Made by a program: the position numbers and the translations under genes
In this document: positions 38,076 through 52,017 of the stretch, piece by piece
Layout: every line of letters begins with the position of its first letter
How positions within the stretch are numbered: position 1 is the first letter of the stretch
Assembly (NCBI GenBank): GCA_961205875.1
Contig: OY540822.1
Location: 13,146,501-13,210,500 of the forward strand
DNA length: 64,000 nucleotides
DNA from: Sialis fuliginosa
Lineage: Eukaryota; Arthropoda; Insecta; Megaloptera; Sialidae
Direction of reading: 5' to 3'
The notes under the pieces: model-generated
Told to the model about the DNA's origin: nothing
Database searches by the model: none
What the model saw: only the letters and a program-made list of their open reading frames with translations

Positions 38076-39497
38076 TATCTCAGCTTGGCGCGATCCTACA
38101 GACCCAAACTTTTTTTTTTAAATATAGCTTACACCATTAACTTTAAGAGTATCACGTGCCTAAAGACCCTCGCGACCCCTTTCCCCTATTTTAAACAAAT
38201 TAAAATTGATAAATTGAATTCATTAAATTTTTGTGAGCAAATATAAGAGTAGTTTTAGTTTTTAAACTGAAAATTTTAAAAGTATTTCAGTTTCTATTCA
38301 CAGGATATGAAAATTAAATAATAGAAGAATAAATAAATACAATTTTAACTAAAGCTGGTTTCCTTTACGTACTGTTATTTTATGATCATAAAAAGTTAAA
38401 AATATTCATTTTTAAACAAATAAAATGAACAGATGTTATAATGTGCCAATTTTTAGATGTCTAGTATTTCGTCTAGTGTAAAAATAGGTACTTCGTATTG
38501 TTATATGTACGTGTGTATGTCTAACAGCTATTTTTATTTAATAATATTTTCTACTATATTATTAATTAATTTTTATTGTTTCTTTTTAATTATAGGTATA
38601 TGACAAATAACACATTTTAGTATATTTATTATATACAATTACATTTATTATTTAAAATTAATATTTTTCCAAGAAATGGAATTACTCATGTAGCCTTAGG
38701 TGCACCTTTCATTATTGTTTTATCTCATTAATAATATATATTAATTAGTTTATATTAAACTGAAACCACTTTCATAAAAATATTAAGAAACCGTATTGTA
38801 CGAAGGCAATTATAAATTACATATTATAATTAAATTAGTATTTTTTTCCCTCTTCACGCGAACTATTTCAAATTAATTATGGGGAAATATGAAATATATT
38901 AATAATAAATTCATACAATATGCTTCTCAAAATTAGACATTGATTTTTAACCTGATAAAATATATGAGTAGGTGAATTTTGGGAATTATTATGTTCAATT
39001 TCATACAGGTTTGATTTATTCTAAAATGCATATATTGAGGTACTCGTATGTCCCTCGATGTGGTTCCCAGGATTATTAGCAGTCGATTGATCTGAAACAT
39101 AAATTTCAAAGATTTTCTTAGAAGTTAATGTATGATTCCCTTCGCTACGTAGGATTTTTTTTTGTATTAAGCCAGAAGGATCGGAAATAGTGGTTGAAAA
39201 ATGAATGTAACGTTCGTGAAAAAATTGTTTTTCAAAAAAATCCTACGTAGCAAAGATCAGCATACATTAACTTCTAAGAACCTCTTTGAAATTTCTGTTT
39301 CAGATCAACCGACTGCCAGTAATCCATGTTTTACGCCGGCGCTCCAGTTGATATATTCATAAAAAAAAATTGTAAACATACCTCAATATATATACTTTAG
39401 AATTAAACAAACCTAGATGAAATCGAACAATTTTTTTTGAGATAATATTTCCATTTAAAAAAAATTGGAGTCTGTAGGATCGCGCCAAGCTGACATA
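38076..39497. mobile_element. palindromic TTAA-flanked element (piggyBac-like ends), about 1.4 kb
   Basis: TTAA occurs at 38072-38075 and 39498-39501. Ends read TATCTCAGCTTGGCGCGATC on the left and, reverse complemented, TATGTCAGCTTGGCGCGATC on the right. The right half (about 39000-39490) folds on a centre near 39195: CTACGTAGGATTTTTTT faces AAAAAAATCCTACGTAG, with matching arms outward. TTAA duplication is the mark of piggyBac-like transposition, but no transposase is present. The left arm looks interrupted between about 38150 and 38990. A third end of this family lies at 59082. Confidence 0.7.
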
Positions 39498-39584
39498 TTA
39501 ACTGTTCAACTTATTTGTTAAATTATCAATTTTTATTTCTTAATAATAGCCGAAGGCGGTCTCGACGGTCTTCGGGCATTAGAT

Positions 39585-39626
39585 AGTCTTAAAGATAATG
39601 GTGTAAGCTATATTTAAAAAAATCAC
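39585..39626. repeat. inverted copy of 38119-38152
   Basis: AGATAATGGTGTAAGCTATAT here is the inverted counterpart of ATATAGCTTACACCATTAAC near 38123. It sits outside the TTAA-bounded element, so the two repeats may belong to different, nested insertions. Confidence 0.55.
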
Positions 39627-40702
39627 CTATTTTTATGTTCCCCTGTATAATCATTTATCATTGTGTTATTTCTATTTGTTTATTTTTAAATGAGTGCAAA
39701 AACCATTATTTAATTATCGAAAACTTCTTAAACTCCGATTCCACAGCCCTGGTTCGAGGGGGGGAATCGGGGGTTACCCACCTTGGCTATTAAACGTCTG
39801 TTGCCAACAACGTCAATGTAATTTTTTTACCGCATCCTGTTTATGCATATAAATGCAATTTGGGAAATTCAGTTACTTATCTATATCAAGAATGAATCAT
39901 ACATGTATGTATATGATAATGTGATGGCAATCGCCAATTTTTCCGGAAATACGCCAATTTTATTTATAGATGTACTTGTATACGGGATTTCCGCATGCGT
40001 GTAGTTACTATAATATTTTAAATAACTCATTCATTGAGATATTATTATTTTTATAGTTTAAATCAGCGGGTATCAATCTGTGGTCTCCGTATGTTAAAAA
40101 AAATCATAGAATACGTATGCCCAGTGTTATAAAGAAATGGGGTACTATAGTGGTATTTGAATTTATTCAGAGTACTATGTCACCTCACCAAATAGGTATT
40201 TTGTCTACTGGGTATATTATATAATAGTTTTACCAATACTATTGAATATTTTAATTGAAATGTTTTCGTTTTTGAATATACAGATACAGATATTTTAAGA
40301 TCTGATTCCTTGGCTCAAAAGGAGAGAAATGTAATTTTTATAAAAAATTTCAAAAAAATAAACATATTTTTTGATTTTAATGAGCAATAACTCTGAACTG
40401 GAAACACGGTTAGCAATAATGCTAATACTGAAAAATATGTTAGTTAATTGCTTATGAAATTAACTTATTGTGGTTGCTCTAGTTACGTTACTTTGGAAGT
40501 TATGAGATAATCTTTGTTTGTAAATACTATTCTGAAGGAAGTTTTTAAACAATCTGTAGCTCAGTGGGTGTTGAAGATGGGCCCCATCTTCTCGTACAAT
40601 TTTTTACTCACTATGAGCCAAGAAATTAGCTCGTAAAATATCTGTATCCCAAACCTGTATATCTTGGTAAAATAAAATATAATTTTTTTTAAATAATAAA
40701 AC

Positions 40703-41024
40703 ATTAATGTCCGGTATTATAAAGGAGCTAGCAAAATTTGCTAGGTAGCAATTACTTTCAAATGGGGTATTAATTCTGTACTAGTATCTATGGATTAGTT
40801 ATGGAATTTAGATCAGTGACACTTCAACTAATTGTAACACAGTTGGCATCTTTCACCGTACAAAATAATTTTTGTTTTAATACCGTTGGTATTTACCTAC
40901 AACGCGTGCGCGAAACTTGTCAAAGTCTTCAACAAACTCCAAAAGAACTGTCATATAAGTTTGATATCTCATTTGAAAGTGCTTGCTAGCTAGCAAATTT
41001 GCTAGGTTCTTTATAATACCGTAC
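40703..41024. mobile_element. about 320-bp MITE with long inverted repeats
   Basis: The left end TTAATGTCCGGTATTATAAA and the reverse complement of the right end CTTATGTACGGTATTATAAA match closely. The similarity continues inward through AGCTAGCAAA and CACTTTCAAATG. Related TTAATGYCCGG ends occur near 41588 and 54386. The 62-codon frame at 40801 lies inside and is not a gene. Confidence 0.75.
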
Positions 41025-43764
41025 ATAAGTCAATAAAAAATGTATAAATATTTATGTTTGAAAATCGCTGATATATGTACTTCAAACGAAGAGCAAATAT
41101 GGTTATAATATATCCGGTGAGATAAGATAAAAATACAGTCCAAACTAAAATATTATCGATTATTTTATACGCCCACACCTACATATACTGAATGCAGAAC
41201 TCTGTAGCCAGAACGACTAGAGCTACTAGGGCTGTACACGAGACGACACGAGAGTCAAGTTAGTCTCGTCTCGTCCGAATTTAAGACACTCTCGTCTCTA
41301 TCTAATGTTTTTCATCAAGCAAAACTTGATCACCAAAATTCGATTTTTTTTCTTGTTACATCTATCCTGGGACACACTGTATATATAATTATATTATAAA
41401 CGTTTACTAATATAAATTGGGCTTAATTATTATCAAAATTTTTCATCAAAATATGTATCACTTGCAGACCTTTTCTTTTAAGTCTATGTTATTAACAATG
41501 TAATTTACTAGGTAGTTAAGTAAATTACTTATATAAAGTAAACTATTGCAGTAAATACAAGTAGCAGTTAGCCGTTGTATGAACTATTAATGTCCGGTTA
41601 TTCTTTCTTGTATTGTACAATAACTGTAATTGCTTTTCTATTGTGACGTCAAAATTACAATGCATCCTTAAATGCATCTAATTCAGCGCTTTACAAACTG
41701 TTTGGGAACTTGCACTCTTCTATTCCTTTTATTTAAAGATAATTTTCGAAATACCCCCCAAATTCTTACGTAATTAATAGTTTAACTGACGTTACCTAAT
41801 TATATTAAGGGGTCACTTCAGAAAATGATACTTTTTTATGAATTTTTAATAAAAAAGGCAATCAAATGAAATTTGGAGAGTTTATTGTACAATGTACATG
41901 TCTCAAAACATACAAAAACTTTTTTTTAATGAATATAAAACAAAATGGTTACTTTAGCATTGCTACTGCACTGTGCTCCACTGCGGAAAACAGAATTTTC
42001 ATGGATCAACAAAATATCGATTTTTGCAAATTTTGTATCACTTTGAACAAAAAATTGCGTTTTTGATGAAAAAAAAACGACCTTAAATTGTTTATAAAAA
42101 CCGTAATTGTTAACAAATCGTATAAATCATGTGTACTTCGATGTAAAATCTATCTATGAAGTTACAGTTAAAATTTCGAATCGAACGGATGGAAAATGGC
42201 CATGATACGTTTTCCGCAGTTTTTAAAAACGAGGTTTCGATAAAAATGAGTTTAAAATTTGAAAACTACATAGAAACGTCGGTTTAGCGGTTTTCGGTTG
42301 CTTATTTTGCTTCTGTTTGGCTTGAGACCGAATTACGATGCCCCTTTACATTACTATATACTCATTTTTCACCATCTAGGTTGTTTCGTACGTTAAGAGA
42401 CACTTTGGAAGTGAGCTCTAAAAATTAAAATTAAATCGCTTATAATACCTTTTGAATATCATTTAAGCCAATAAATAAATTAGTTAGTACATTAGATGTT
42501 ACCCATTAATTCAGACAGTTTTGGAGGGGTGAAACTCGACTAAAAATAAGAATGAATAACACGTGCAAATGGTCAATATTAATAAAAATATTTTAATTTG
42601 AAAATAGGTTGATTTATTTATCGATTATTTTTAAATCTACATTTTTATATCAATTTCAATTGGAGCCCTCAAAATAGAAAATATAATTTTTCCTATGGAA
42701 ATTATTAACTCTAGTAAGCAAAAAGTAAAAAAAGTGCAAGCGTGACCAACACATTTTTTTCAGTACTTGCCGTGTTATGAAAATTAGTTTCAATATTTAT
42801 GCATTTTAATATATGACTAACATTATAACAATTTTTAAATGTTATTCCCCTGCCGTGAAAATAATAAATAAATGATGATTTGATTTCAAAAACAGATAAC
42901 AATTTTTTTACATTGAATCAAACAGTAATGTTACTGTTATCGATAAGGCATTTAAAATCTAAACAGTAATATCATATCTTTATACTTTATCGTATTGCTA
43001 TTATGTAAATTAATATAAATATTATTAACCTTTCGTTATAAAAAAAAAAACATTCGTGAATAAGAGACTGGCTATTCATGTGCTGATATTTTATTGAAAA
43101 TAAATAAACAAAATAAAGATAAAATATTTATTACGTAGCATATTTCTGATATGTATTTTGCTTATTTATTTAAATATAAATTGCGTTCAATACAAAAAGT
43201 AGGACACTTTTTGCAGTATCACTAATTTATAGTAAATTTTACAAAAATATTTATTTGTAATCAAAGATGGGTATGTTGAGAAAAAATCTCGATTATAAAT
43301 TTAATTAATTTTTAAAACCACCTGTTGCCAAAATGTCACAAAACTTTTTTGTACTTATCTGGAGCATTATTATGTAATTTAAATAAATTTACTATATTTT
43401 TAACAAAATTTAGAACTATCATAGTTTTTTTGTAATTTGTTATTAATTTAAACTAACTCGAGAATATTAGGAGAGAAAATATGTATTTGCATGTCTTATA
43501 TAACATTATTTTCCTTATGTTCCGTAGTTACATCATATCATTATATAAATTTGCATACACTTATTTAAAAATTCAGTAAAAAAGTCAAAAGATACGCAAT
43601 TTTTCTCCAAAATTTTGAAAAAGCTAAAGTTTTCGTACATTGTTTGTGATATTGACCTGCAGTTTAAAATTTTTCACGTTCTATCAAATGAATTGAAAAT
43701 TTCGCCCATCAAAACTATATTAAAAAAATTGTCTTTTAAATCATAAAAACGTGGGAAAATTTTT

Positions 43765-44040
43765 TAGATCTGATATGATCAAACCAGATATGGATCAGAT
43801 CTGCATTTTGAGACAAAATCATGTGTTTGATTTGTGGAGACCTGCAAAGATCTACAACGATCTCTGAAGATCGTTGTAACGTTGAAAATTCATTTCAATC
43901 TCTATCACTATCTACAACGATCTTAAAAGATCTCTGTAGATCTTTGCAGGTCTCCACAAATCAAAAACCAGTGAAAAAATTTGATGTCTCAAAAAACAGA
44001 TCTATCAAGATCTGATTTGACCACTTCAGATCTGTATTTT
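43765..44040. repeat. nested palindromic element rich in AGATCT
   Basis: Inner arms GTGGAGACCTGCAAAGATCT (43834 onwards) and AGATCTTTGCAGGTCTCCAC (to about 43958) are perfect reverse complements. Outer arms with GATCAGATCTG, TCAAACCAGAT and TTTTGAGACA repeat in mirror order to about 44035. The hexamer AGATCT occurs about eight times. The frame at 43821-44015 is an artefact of this repeat. Confidence 0.75.
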
Positions 44041-46194
44041 TTTCCCGGGAATATAGAAATGGTATGCCACTTTGACAGAATTACAAACCGAATATTCGGT
44101 ATTCGGTGATTCGGTCAAAACCAGCATTCGAGTTTTTTTAATTTTCAATTTTAGTTTATATATCTATAGAGATATGTATTGTATATGAGTGTACATTTTT
44201 TCAAAGGAAATCATTTTTGTTACATAATACATATTATGTAAATTGCGTTGATTCACTACTAACTAGTATTTAAAAGGTATAGGAAATACCAATCTGATGA
44301 ATTTTTCAATTCAACTACTACATAGTTGTTATAGAAACAGTTATGGTCATGGTGTCTTTTCAGACGGACAGTTTTTTTTTCATTCATATTAATCACGCAG
44401 GTACATACATATATATAACATACTTGATTGATTTTATAGCTGAACGAACACCTAGCCTTATTTTAAAATAAAATAAATCAATTTGTAGTTTTCAGTGGAC
44501 TAATTCTAATAGGTCTTAACTTAAGAAAATTTTACAGAATTATGATAGTTTAAATCATCTTGGTTATGTCACCATTTTACTCCGGAAACGGAAAGTATAA
44601 TAATTCTCGGTTTCTAGGTACAAGTTCGTGTTGATCTTGATTTTATCTAAGACTTATTTTATATATTTAAACAATAAAGTATAGTAATCATGAAAAATTC
44701 AACGCTCTACTACCAAAACGATTTTGAATTTAAAGTTCTTGTATACTGTAGATGTGCACCTCCTATTTTTGAATAAAAAACGGATATTTTCGTTAATCGT
44801 GCGTGATAGGAATAATGTATTATATAGAATATTATTATCTATAATTTATGTCCTAGCCATTTTATTCATGTGAAAAATGATTTGTTTACTTTTTCGATTT
44901 GCTAATTTCGATACCAGAGAATGATTTTATTTACAAATAAAATGAAACACAAAACCCTTATTATCTACTTTTTAACAGCTTGTATATATGTCTGATTATA
45001 CAACACATTTTTTCCTTTAAAAATATATATTTTGACATGTTGCGTTAACAGTTGCGTTTTTATATTAAATTTTGATACTATATAGATTCGACTGTATATT
45101 TCAACAAAAAACTGGTTTATGTATGAATTCTATGAAAAATACAGAGATACATTTCCTAGAAAAGTCTTCAATATTTATTGCATTTTTATCAACCAATTAT
45201 TTATCTTATTTCAAACTTTCTAATTAAAATTTTAAGGATGGCGTTTTTAGCATTCGGTTTGATCAATGAAATAAAAAATAATATTAAAATACGACCAGAA
45301 TAATAAATCTGACCACTCTTTAAGTCTAAAAATATTCAATTTTATAGCTATTTTGGACATCCCTTAATACACTTAAGGTTAAGACGCTTTCAACTTACCT
45401 TTTTAAAGCAGATAAATAGTTTCCTTTAACTAAAATGACGAAACTTCAAAACCAACAAATTGTATTTAGTATAAAAACTTCACAAATAAAATAACAAGTA
45501 TATAAAATTGAATATAATAACTAAAACTTCACAGAACTCACTCGTATTTAAAAACCCACCATCAGCAGTGTTTGCGCTCTACGCATAGAAGTTGAAAACT
45601 ATGCACATATATGAAAACTTATGTTTAGGTCCAACGAAATAACTCAAAACAAAACATGCAAATAAATCTGTTTAAAAACGTTCATTTTGGTTTAACTTTG
45701 AGGTGTTCTTTTGGTATAAAGTTTAGAGAAAGTATACGACAAAAATAGAATTCACTGTACACATTTAAGAATTGCCAGCGTAAACTAAATGTACATTTAC
45801 ACGACCGACTACAAACTGAGTTTGCTTCACAAGCACAAGTCAAGCAACTACACAGGGCCGTGTTAGCCCCACACACACCCATACACAGTTGTGTGTGAGT
45901 ATGTGTATGCCATGTGCTGTATATACAGTTAGAATAACCTATACTCATTGCGTTTTAATATTTAATATATTAGCTATATTTAAAATACACTGGTCAATAA
46001 AATGTAAGGATTTCTTTTTTTTAACTAAGCATAAAAGCATTTTGAAACTGGGAATCTATTTTTTTAATATTTTATCAGTTTCTCGAATTTAATTCGGAAA
46101 AAGGATCAAAATTATGCTAAGATCTCACTGCTTGATTGCATTTAAAAAAATACATTTTAAAAAAGTGAAGATAACACGTATAGAAAAGTGCTTA

Positions 46195-46235
46195 GATGAA
46201 AGGCAGTAAACTTATTTTACTGCCTTTTTGTAATT
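46195..46235. repeat. GGCAGTAAA hairpin and scattered GCAGTAAA motifs
   Basis: AAAGGCAGTAAA and TTTTACTGCCTTT face each other across four bases. Further GCAGTAAA or TTACTGC words lie near 46333, 46641, 46665 and 46689 within about 500 bp, so this looks like part of a decayed inverted-repeat element. Confidence 0.5.
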
Positions 46236-47884
46236 TTGATGCACGATTTTCTACATATTAGTCATAAAATTAATCATTATTTTTTTAAGTTTATCGAATA
46301 TATCAATTTAGTTACTTTTCCTGAATATAAAAGCAGTAAATCCATTTTTCAACATAAAAAACTATACTGAAAAATATACGTACAATATTCAAAATCATTC
46401 CAAGTTCTTATAATTCCGAAAAATTATTTTTATTTTATTTTATTTATTTTTTCATTGTAATTAGTAGTTTAAGTACCATAAAATTTATTTTTTCGTTATG
46501 TGTTCAACAAAGATTATTCTATTACTAACTTTTATTATGATCTCAATAAAATACATTGAAATAAAGCGAATTTTTATTCTGCTATTTAAATAATTAAAAC
46601 AGTGGAAAAAAGCAGTACTTCTGTTTAACAGAGTACAAATGCAGTAAACCACATCTTACTGCTTTTAAATTTTCAGAAATAAAAGACAGTAAGTCACTCT
46701 TTTTGTGTAAAAAAAAGAAAAGCATATAAGTGGTCTATGATGCCGCAAATTTTCTTAAATAATATGAGGGTACCGTCACTTAAACATTATGAGAACCGCT
46801 GTTTTTATAAAAACATATATTCAATTCTAATTTGCTGCAAAAAATTATATATAACAATAATTATTTTAAAGTCAATCTTTAAGTCCAAATCTGGCTTAAT
46901 CTGGGCAATGTATCTCAACAAGTCAACTAAAAAGAGATGAAGACAATCTTTAAGAGAGAAAGAAAAAGTTCAGGTAGACCGAAAAAATAATAAAAGTTTA
47001 CGGCATATCAAAACTTGATTTTTGTTTTATATTAACATGTTTTTACTAATATATTTCAACAAATTTTAAGTATCTTTTATGATTTTAAAACAAGTACGAG
47101 AAAAATAGTTTTTTTATATAATTGCATGTATATATATGTATATTATGTATGTGTATTGCATATGTAATATATGTACAAGGAACACACCTTTAAGTTGGAT
47201 CAGACACAATGACTATGAATAAATACAATTTAATGAGTGTGAGAGAGAGAAAAGTTTAATGTTATTTATGCATAATATATATGTTTATCTTTATCATATG
47301 TTAGTTTTTGTTCATTGACTTCTTTATGAAAGCATAACATGTTTCGATTAAAGTCGGGTGTACTCGGAGATCTTCGTATTTTTGATCTAACTTAAAATAC
47401 ATACAACAGGTTCGTATTACTTAAAAATGTAACAGCACCCAAGTGTAAATAATAAAAATAATTAAATCTATAAAGAAATAATAATATTTTTACTGTTTTC
47501 GATATAACAATACGTCAATAAATAATAAAACAATAAAAGCTCTCGGCAATGCTGTTCGCTTCTCTGTTGATAAAAAAATCTATAGGATTTCAGATAGGCA
47601 TCAATTTTTGTTTTGTATCATTCAAATTTCCAATAAAATCAATAAAAAGTTTATTTATAAGTTTGATACTTAAAATCCACATTTTACTTAATTTTTAAGA
47701 GGAAGGAGGGTAGTGAGCTTCGTTGGAGATTATTATTTAGGCAATAATATGGTACAGAAAAAAAACCGCAAAATCAAAATATACTTATTTACCTAGAACG
47801 GCTAAGAAATCCATATATAAGTTTCTCTTTTAAATATTTTCAGTATGGTCTTGAGAAAAACGATTTTTTTTCATTCCCCACTAA

Positions 47885-48075
47885 TATTTATTTCAAATTT
47901 GGACGGGCAGAAGTTAAGAGGTAAAATTTACATTTAAGGGTAGATGGACCTCTTGATAAATAATGGTATATCTTAATTTCTTGTTTAACTAATAAAATCC
48001 TGATATTCTGGTTAATTTTCAATATGTGATATCTACCCTTAAACGCAAATTTTAGTAGTTAAACGTATTTTCTTC
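47885..48075. repeat. inverted repeat, possibly a MITE core
   Basis: Left arm TTTACATTTAAGGGTAGAT (about 47928) is matched on the right by ATCTACCCTTAAACGCAAA (about 48030). Similarity continues outward through TAAAATT and AAATTTGGA-like words. Limits are approximate. Confidence 0.55.
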
Positions 48076-50309
48076 ATTTATACGGTCTATTTACCTAAAT
48101 TTGAAAAATATGATTGAAACGAGAAATCCCCTATTTCTGTAGTTTCAGTTATAATATATATAAAAATATATATTTTTTGTCAATTGTGCATTTTATATTT
48201 CATGTAGGAAAATTTAATAATTATTATTACCTAATAATTAAGATACGTTATCAGTAAATATAATTATCATATAAATAACATACATAACATGATATTTACA
48301 CTAAAAAAAAAACAACGATAGCATTTTTTTCACTTTATTTCAGCATTTTCTAAGGTTATACAAATATACTTAGAAAACGAAAAAATTCCCAAAAAGTATA
48401 AAATTCTTTAACAGATTTTAGTTAATTTATTGCAAATATACGTGAAAAAATGGACATATAAGGATAAAGGATTTCCTAAGGGACATAGGATTTAACAAAA
48501 TAATGATAACTTTGCTTGAAACTGATTCAACAAAAGGTACAGGTGTTAAAATTCAAGGACATGCTCGGTTTTTATTTAATTTACGTGCCTAAGTATTAAA
48601 ATCTTACATACATGTGCTATGTATAAAGTTTTGTTGAAATTTTAAGTTTTAATTTTTTTTATATTATAAATATAACTGTTTAAAATGTATTAAATCTGGA
48701 ATAAATATTAATTAAGGAATCGAATAAATATATTAATAAAAATAATATTTTATAATAAAATAAAGATTTCTTTTAGATAATAATTTAAACTTTTGTTAAC
48801 CAAGTAATGAAAAATCAACAATATAGATAATATTCACTATTTTGAAAAGTGAATGAAATTAAATCTAGTGACAATCTATTATATTATACGTAATACTATA
48901 GTTTCACATATATGTAGTTAAATCTGAACACCTGTAAAACCTTCACAGATCATGGACTGACCGACCCACGCGACGTTAACAGGTCCGTATTCAAATAATA
49001 TTTCACAAAAATTACATTTAATATACCAAACATACCTCTATAAAAGGAAATTATATTTTTCTACATGTTCCAAGTAAACTCAAAAACTACTGAAGCGATT
49101 TTAACGTAATTTTTCAGTGGGTGATCTTAGCTATTAATATTTTATGAAAACCTAAGATTTAACATCAAAAGACTAAAACAAATCTTTTATCAATGTCACA
49201 GCTTACAAATATAAAAACATGGTAACCATTGAATAAGAATTGGGTGGAGAAATTAAAAAAATACATGCATTTCATTATTCTATTTAGGTCACTATATTAT
49301 AAAATTACTATTTCAAATCCCTTACTGGGGCTATTTTTGAGGCCAAATTCTACTGATTGGGATCTACATTTTGATCCCTGGTATCAAAAAAAGCTTTAGG
49401 CTAAAACTTTATCTCGAGATATCAACGTTTTTGATACATTGAACGTAAAGAAAAATGCATTTGTAATTTTGTTTATTCTATTATTTTTGTTGGGACTGAT
49501 AGACAGATAAATGGGGTCAAAATATCACAGAGTTATGAAATTACAATGCATTCAAGCAAAAGTCATCATTTTATAAAAAAATTGAAATGATTGCAAATAT
49601 ATTCGAATTGTGTCATGTACATAATTACAAATTCAAAATGAAATCATATACTTTGTTGATATTTACTACTGAAGTATGACTACATACGTCTACATATATA
49701 TGTCTAGACTAATATTTCAACCCCTTGTATAACTCCTACCCCATTACACCGTGTTTCCACGTCACCCTCGAGTGGAAAATGGAGACATGCACGAAATGTG
49801 ATTCACATTTTCTGAATCATTTTTAAGTAGTATATATTTTATATGTAATTCATTTCTGATGCTATTGTAATAATAAATATTCATATTTTATAACCTGTAT
49901 GATTCATGTATACATAATATTATTGTTTATGTATATTTAAAGAAAACGAATATATTTACTTTTTATCACCCTTAACTTTAGTTTTTTAAGCAAAAGTGAA
50001 AAGCGATGCTCGAGGATCAAAATTTTAAAAATTTGAATTTACAAAACTACTAATGTAGAGATAAAATACAATTATTTATAAGTTGATTAATTTGGGCGCT
50101 GTTTTTCAAAGTTTGTATACACGTGTTAAAAAATTTAAAGAGATTTTTTCTGTTAAAATAGTTTCAAAAAGCATTTTGAAACTTGGAATCTATACATTTT
50201 TCGAAAAACTTGATAACAATGAATCGAATACAGAAAAAGAATAACAGAACAAAAATACTAGGGGCATAGTAGTAACTGTACCACAACTACATCTATTTAA
50301 TTAATTATT

Positions 50310-50806
50310 TATTAATTAGATCGAGTATATGTGCAAAATCCTATGATTTTTTTGTTATTGTATTTAAGGGTTGAAAGATTGAGACTTACCTTTCAAAGTA
50401 ACCCTCTAGTAACACTGGGGAAGACGTAGTTCTACGTCAAAAAATGGCCAAGCTAAAAATACCTTTAATTAATAAATAATAAGTATATGTGCAAAATCCT
50501 ATGATTTATTTTGTTATTGTATTTAAGGGTTGAAAGATGAAGGGTTAACTTTCAAAGTAACCCTCTAGTAACGCTGGGGAAAACGTAGTTCTACGTCAAA
50601 AAATGGCCAAGCTAAAAATACCTTTAATTAATAAATTTAATAATAAATAATAAGTATATGTGCAAAATCCTATGATTTATTTTGTTATTGTATTTAAGGG
50701 TTGAAAGATGGAGGGTTAACTTTCAAAGTAACCCTCTAGTACCACTGGGGAAGACGTAGTTCTATGTCAAAAAATAGCCAAGCTAAAAATACCTTTAAAT
50801 AATAAA
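50310..50806 (+). repeat. three tandem copies of a 158-171-bp repeat
   Basis: GTATATGTGCAAAATCCTAT starts at 50325, 50483 and 50654. Each unit continues with TATTTAAGGGTTGAAAGAT, CAAAGTAACCCTCTAGTA and a short palindrome GACGTAGTTCTACGTC (changed in the third copy). Copies are nearly identical. Fragments of the same family lie near 30354 and 35765, so a dispersed element has been amplified in tandem here. Confidence 0.85.
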
Positions 50807-51385
50807 ATGTGTGTTTTTTTTAAATATAAATTGGCATATCACCGTTTGAGAAATTGATATGAAATTTCAATATTTTATAAAAACTATTGCGTTTAGTTTT
50901 TGCTGTGAATAATGCTGCTGTAAATTTTGTACATTTTACGTAAAAATAACATGCCGGATATTTCAAGTAAAAACGGAAGTAACAAAACAGGAAATACACT
51001 GCTTGTTCTCTTTTTTCTGTATGTTAAATTGATTATTGCAACTAAACACAATAAGTGTTATGTTAACCTTTTTTTGTTGATATGTCGCTGTGGACATTTG
51101 AAAATTTAATATGCATACACCATACACGTAGGTACTTAATTCGATTTTAGATAAGTCACATTAAGGCCGCGGTATCAGAGGTGGGAGTATACGTGATATT
51201 TTTTTATGACAAATATATACAAATGTAGTAAACCGGAAAATAAAACTAATATCAAAACTTTCTTTTTTTATCAATACTTATTATTATTACTTAAATTAAA
51301 AATTGTAGGTAATATCATTATCTATAAATTATGTTATATTCATTTTTTCGTAAAAACGAATTTAAAAAAAATGTTTTATTATAAT

Positions 51386-51895
51386 TCAAATGGTTCATAA
51401 CAGAGGAGAAATATCTGCCATGAGTGTCATGGGACTTTCTTATACTTATTACAGAGATTGAACAGTGTGTGTGTTTGCCATAGGTACCATGGGACTTTCT
51501 TATACGTAATACTGAGAGTGAACAGTGTAGGTGAATCTAAATAATTACATAAAAAAATTCTTTCTGGCTAAATCATAAATGTTGAAAAAAAATGTATGGG
51601 GAATAAATTATAGATAATAACATACTCAACATTTTTTATCTAAAACATTTTTTTCTTATTTCAAAAATAATTCGAAAATTAAAAAATTTACAAGAGTAAA
51701 CATCCGTTTTCAGTTATTACGTTAAAAAAATCACTTGTTATATAATGGAGATAATAATAATATTACCTATATTATTCATTTTATTCTATCTTGTTAGTTT
51801 GTTAGAAATGTTTTAATAAAATAAGAATTACGTATACTATTCACTATTAGGATTACGTATAAGAAAGTCCCGTGGTTCCCAAGGCAGATATTTTT
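51386..51895. mobile_element. inverted-repeat element with ATGGGACTTTCTTATAC motif
   Basis: The left part has ATATCTGCCATGAGTGTC then ATGGGACTTTCTTATAC; a second direct copy lies at 51476-51515. The right end, reverse complemented, reads ATATCTGCCTTGGGAACC then ACGGGACTTTCTTATAC. Related copies are at 56450-56495 and 60524-60640. No coding frame inside. Confidence 0.65.
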
Positions 51896-52017
51896 TTTTA
51901 TTCGGGCCACAATCGGCCTGTTTTTTTTAAAAGTGAATATGACAGGTCATTATTTTACAAATGAAATCAGGACATGCTTGACAATTTTAATAGACGAATT
52001 AACTACATGTAAAAATT

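Noticed and set aside
40801-40989. 62-codon open frame
   Set aside because: Inside the MITE at 40703-41024, with no recognisable protein.
43821-44015. 64-codon open frame
   Set aside because: Lies wholly inside the AGATCT palindrome; a by-product of the repeat.
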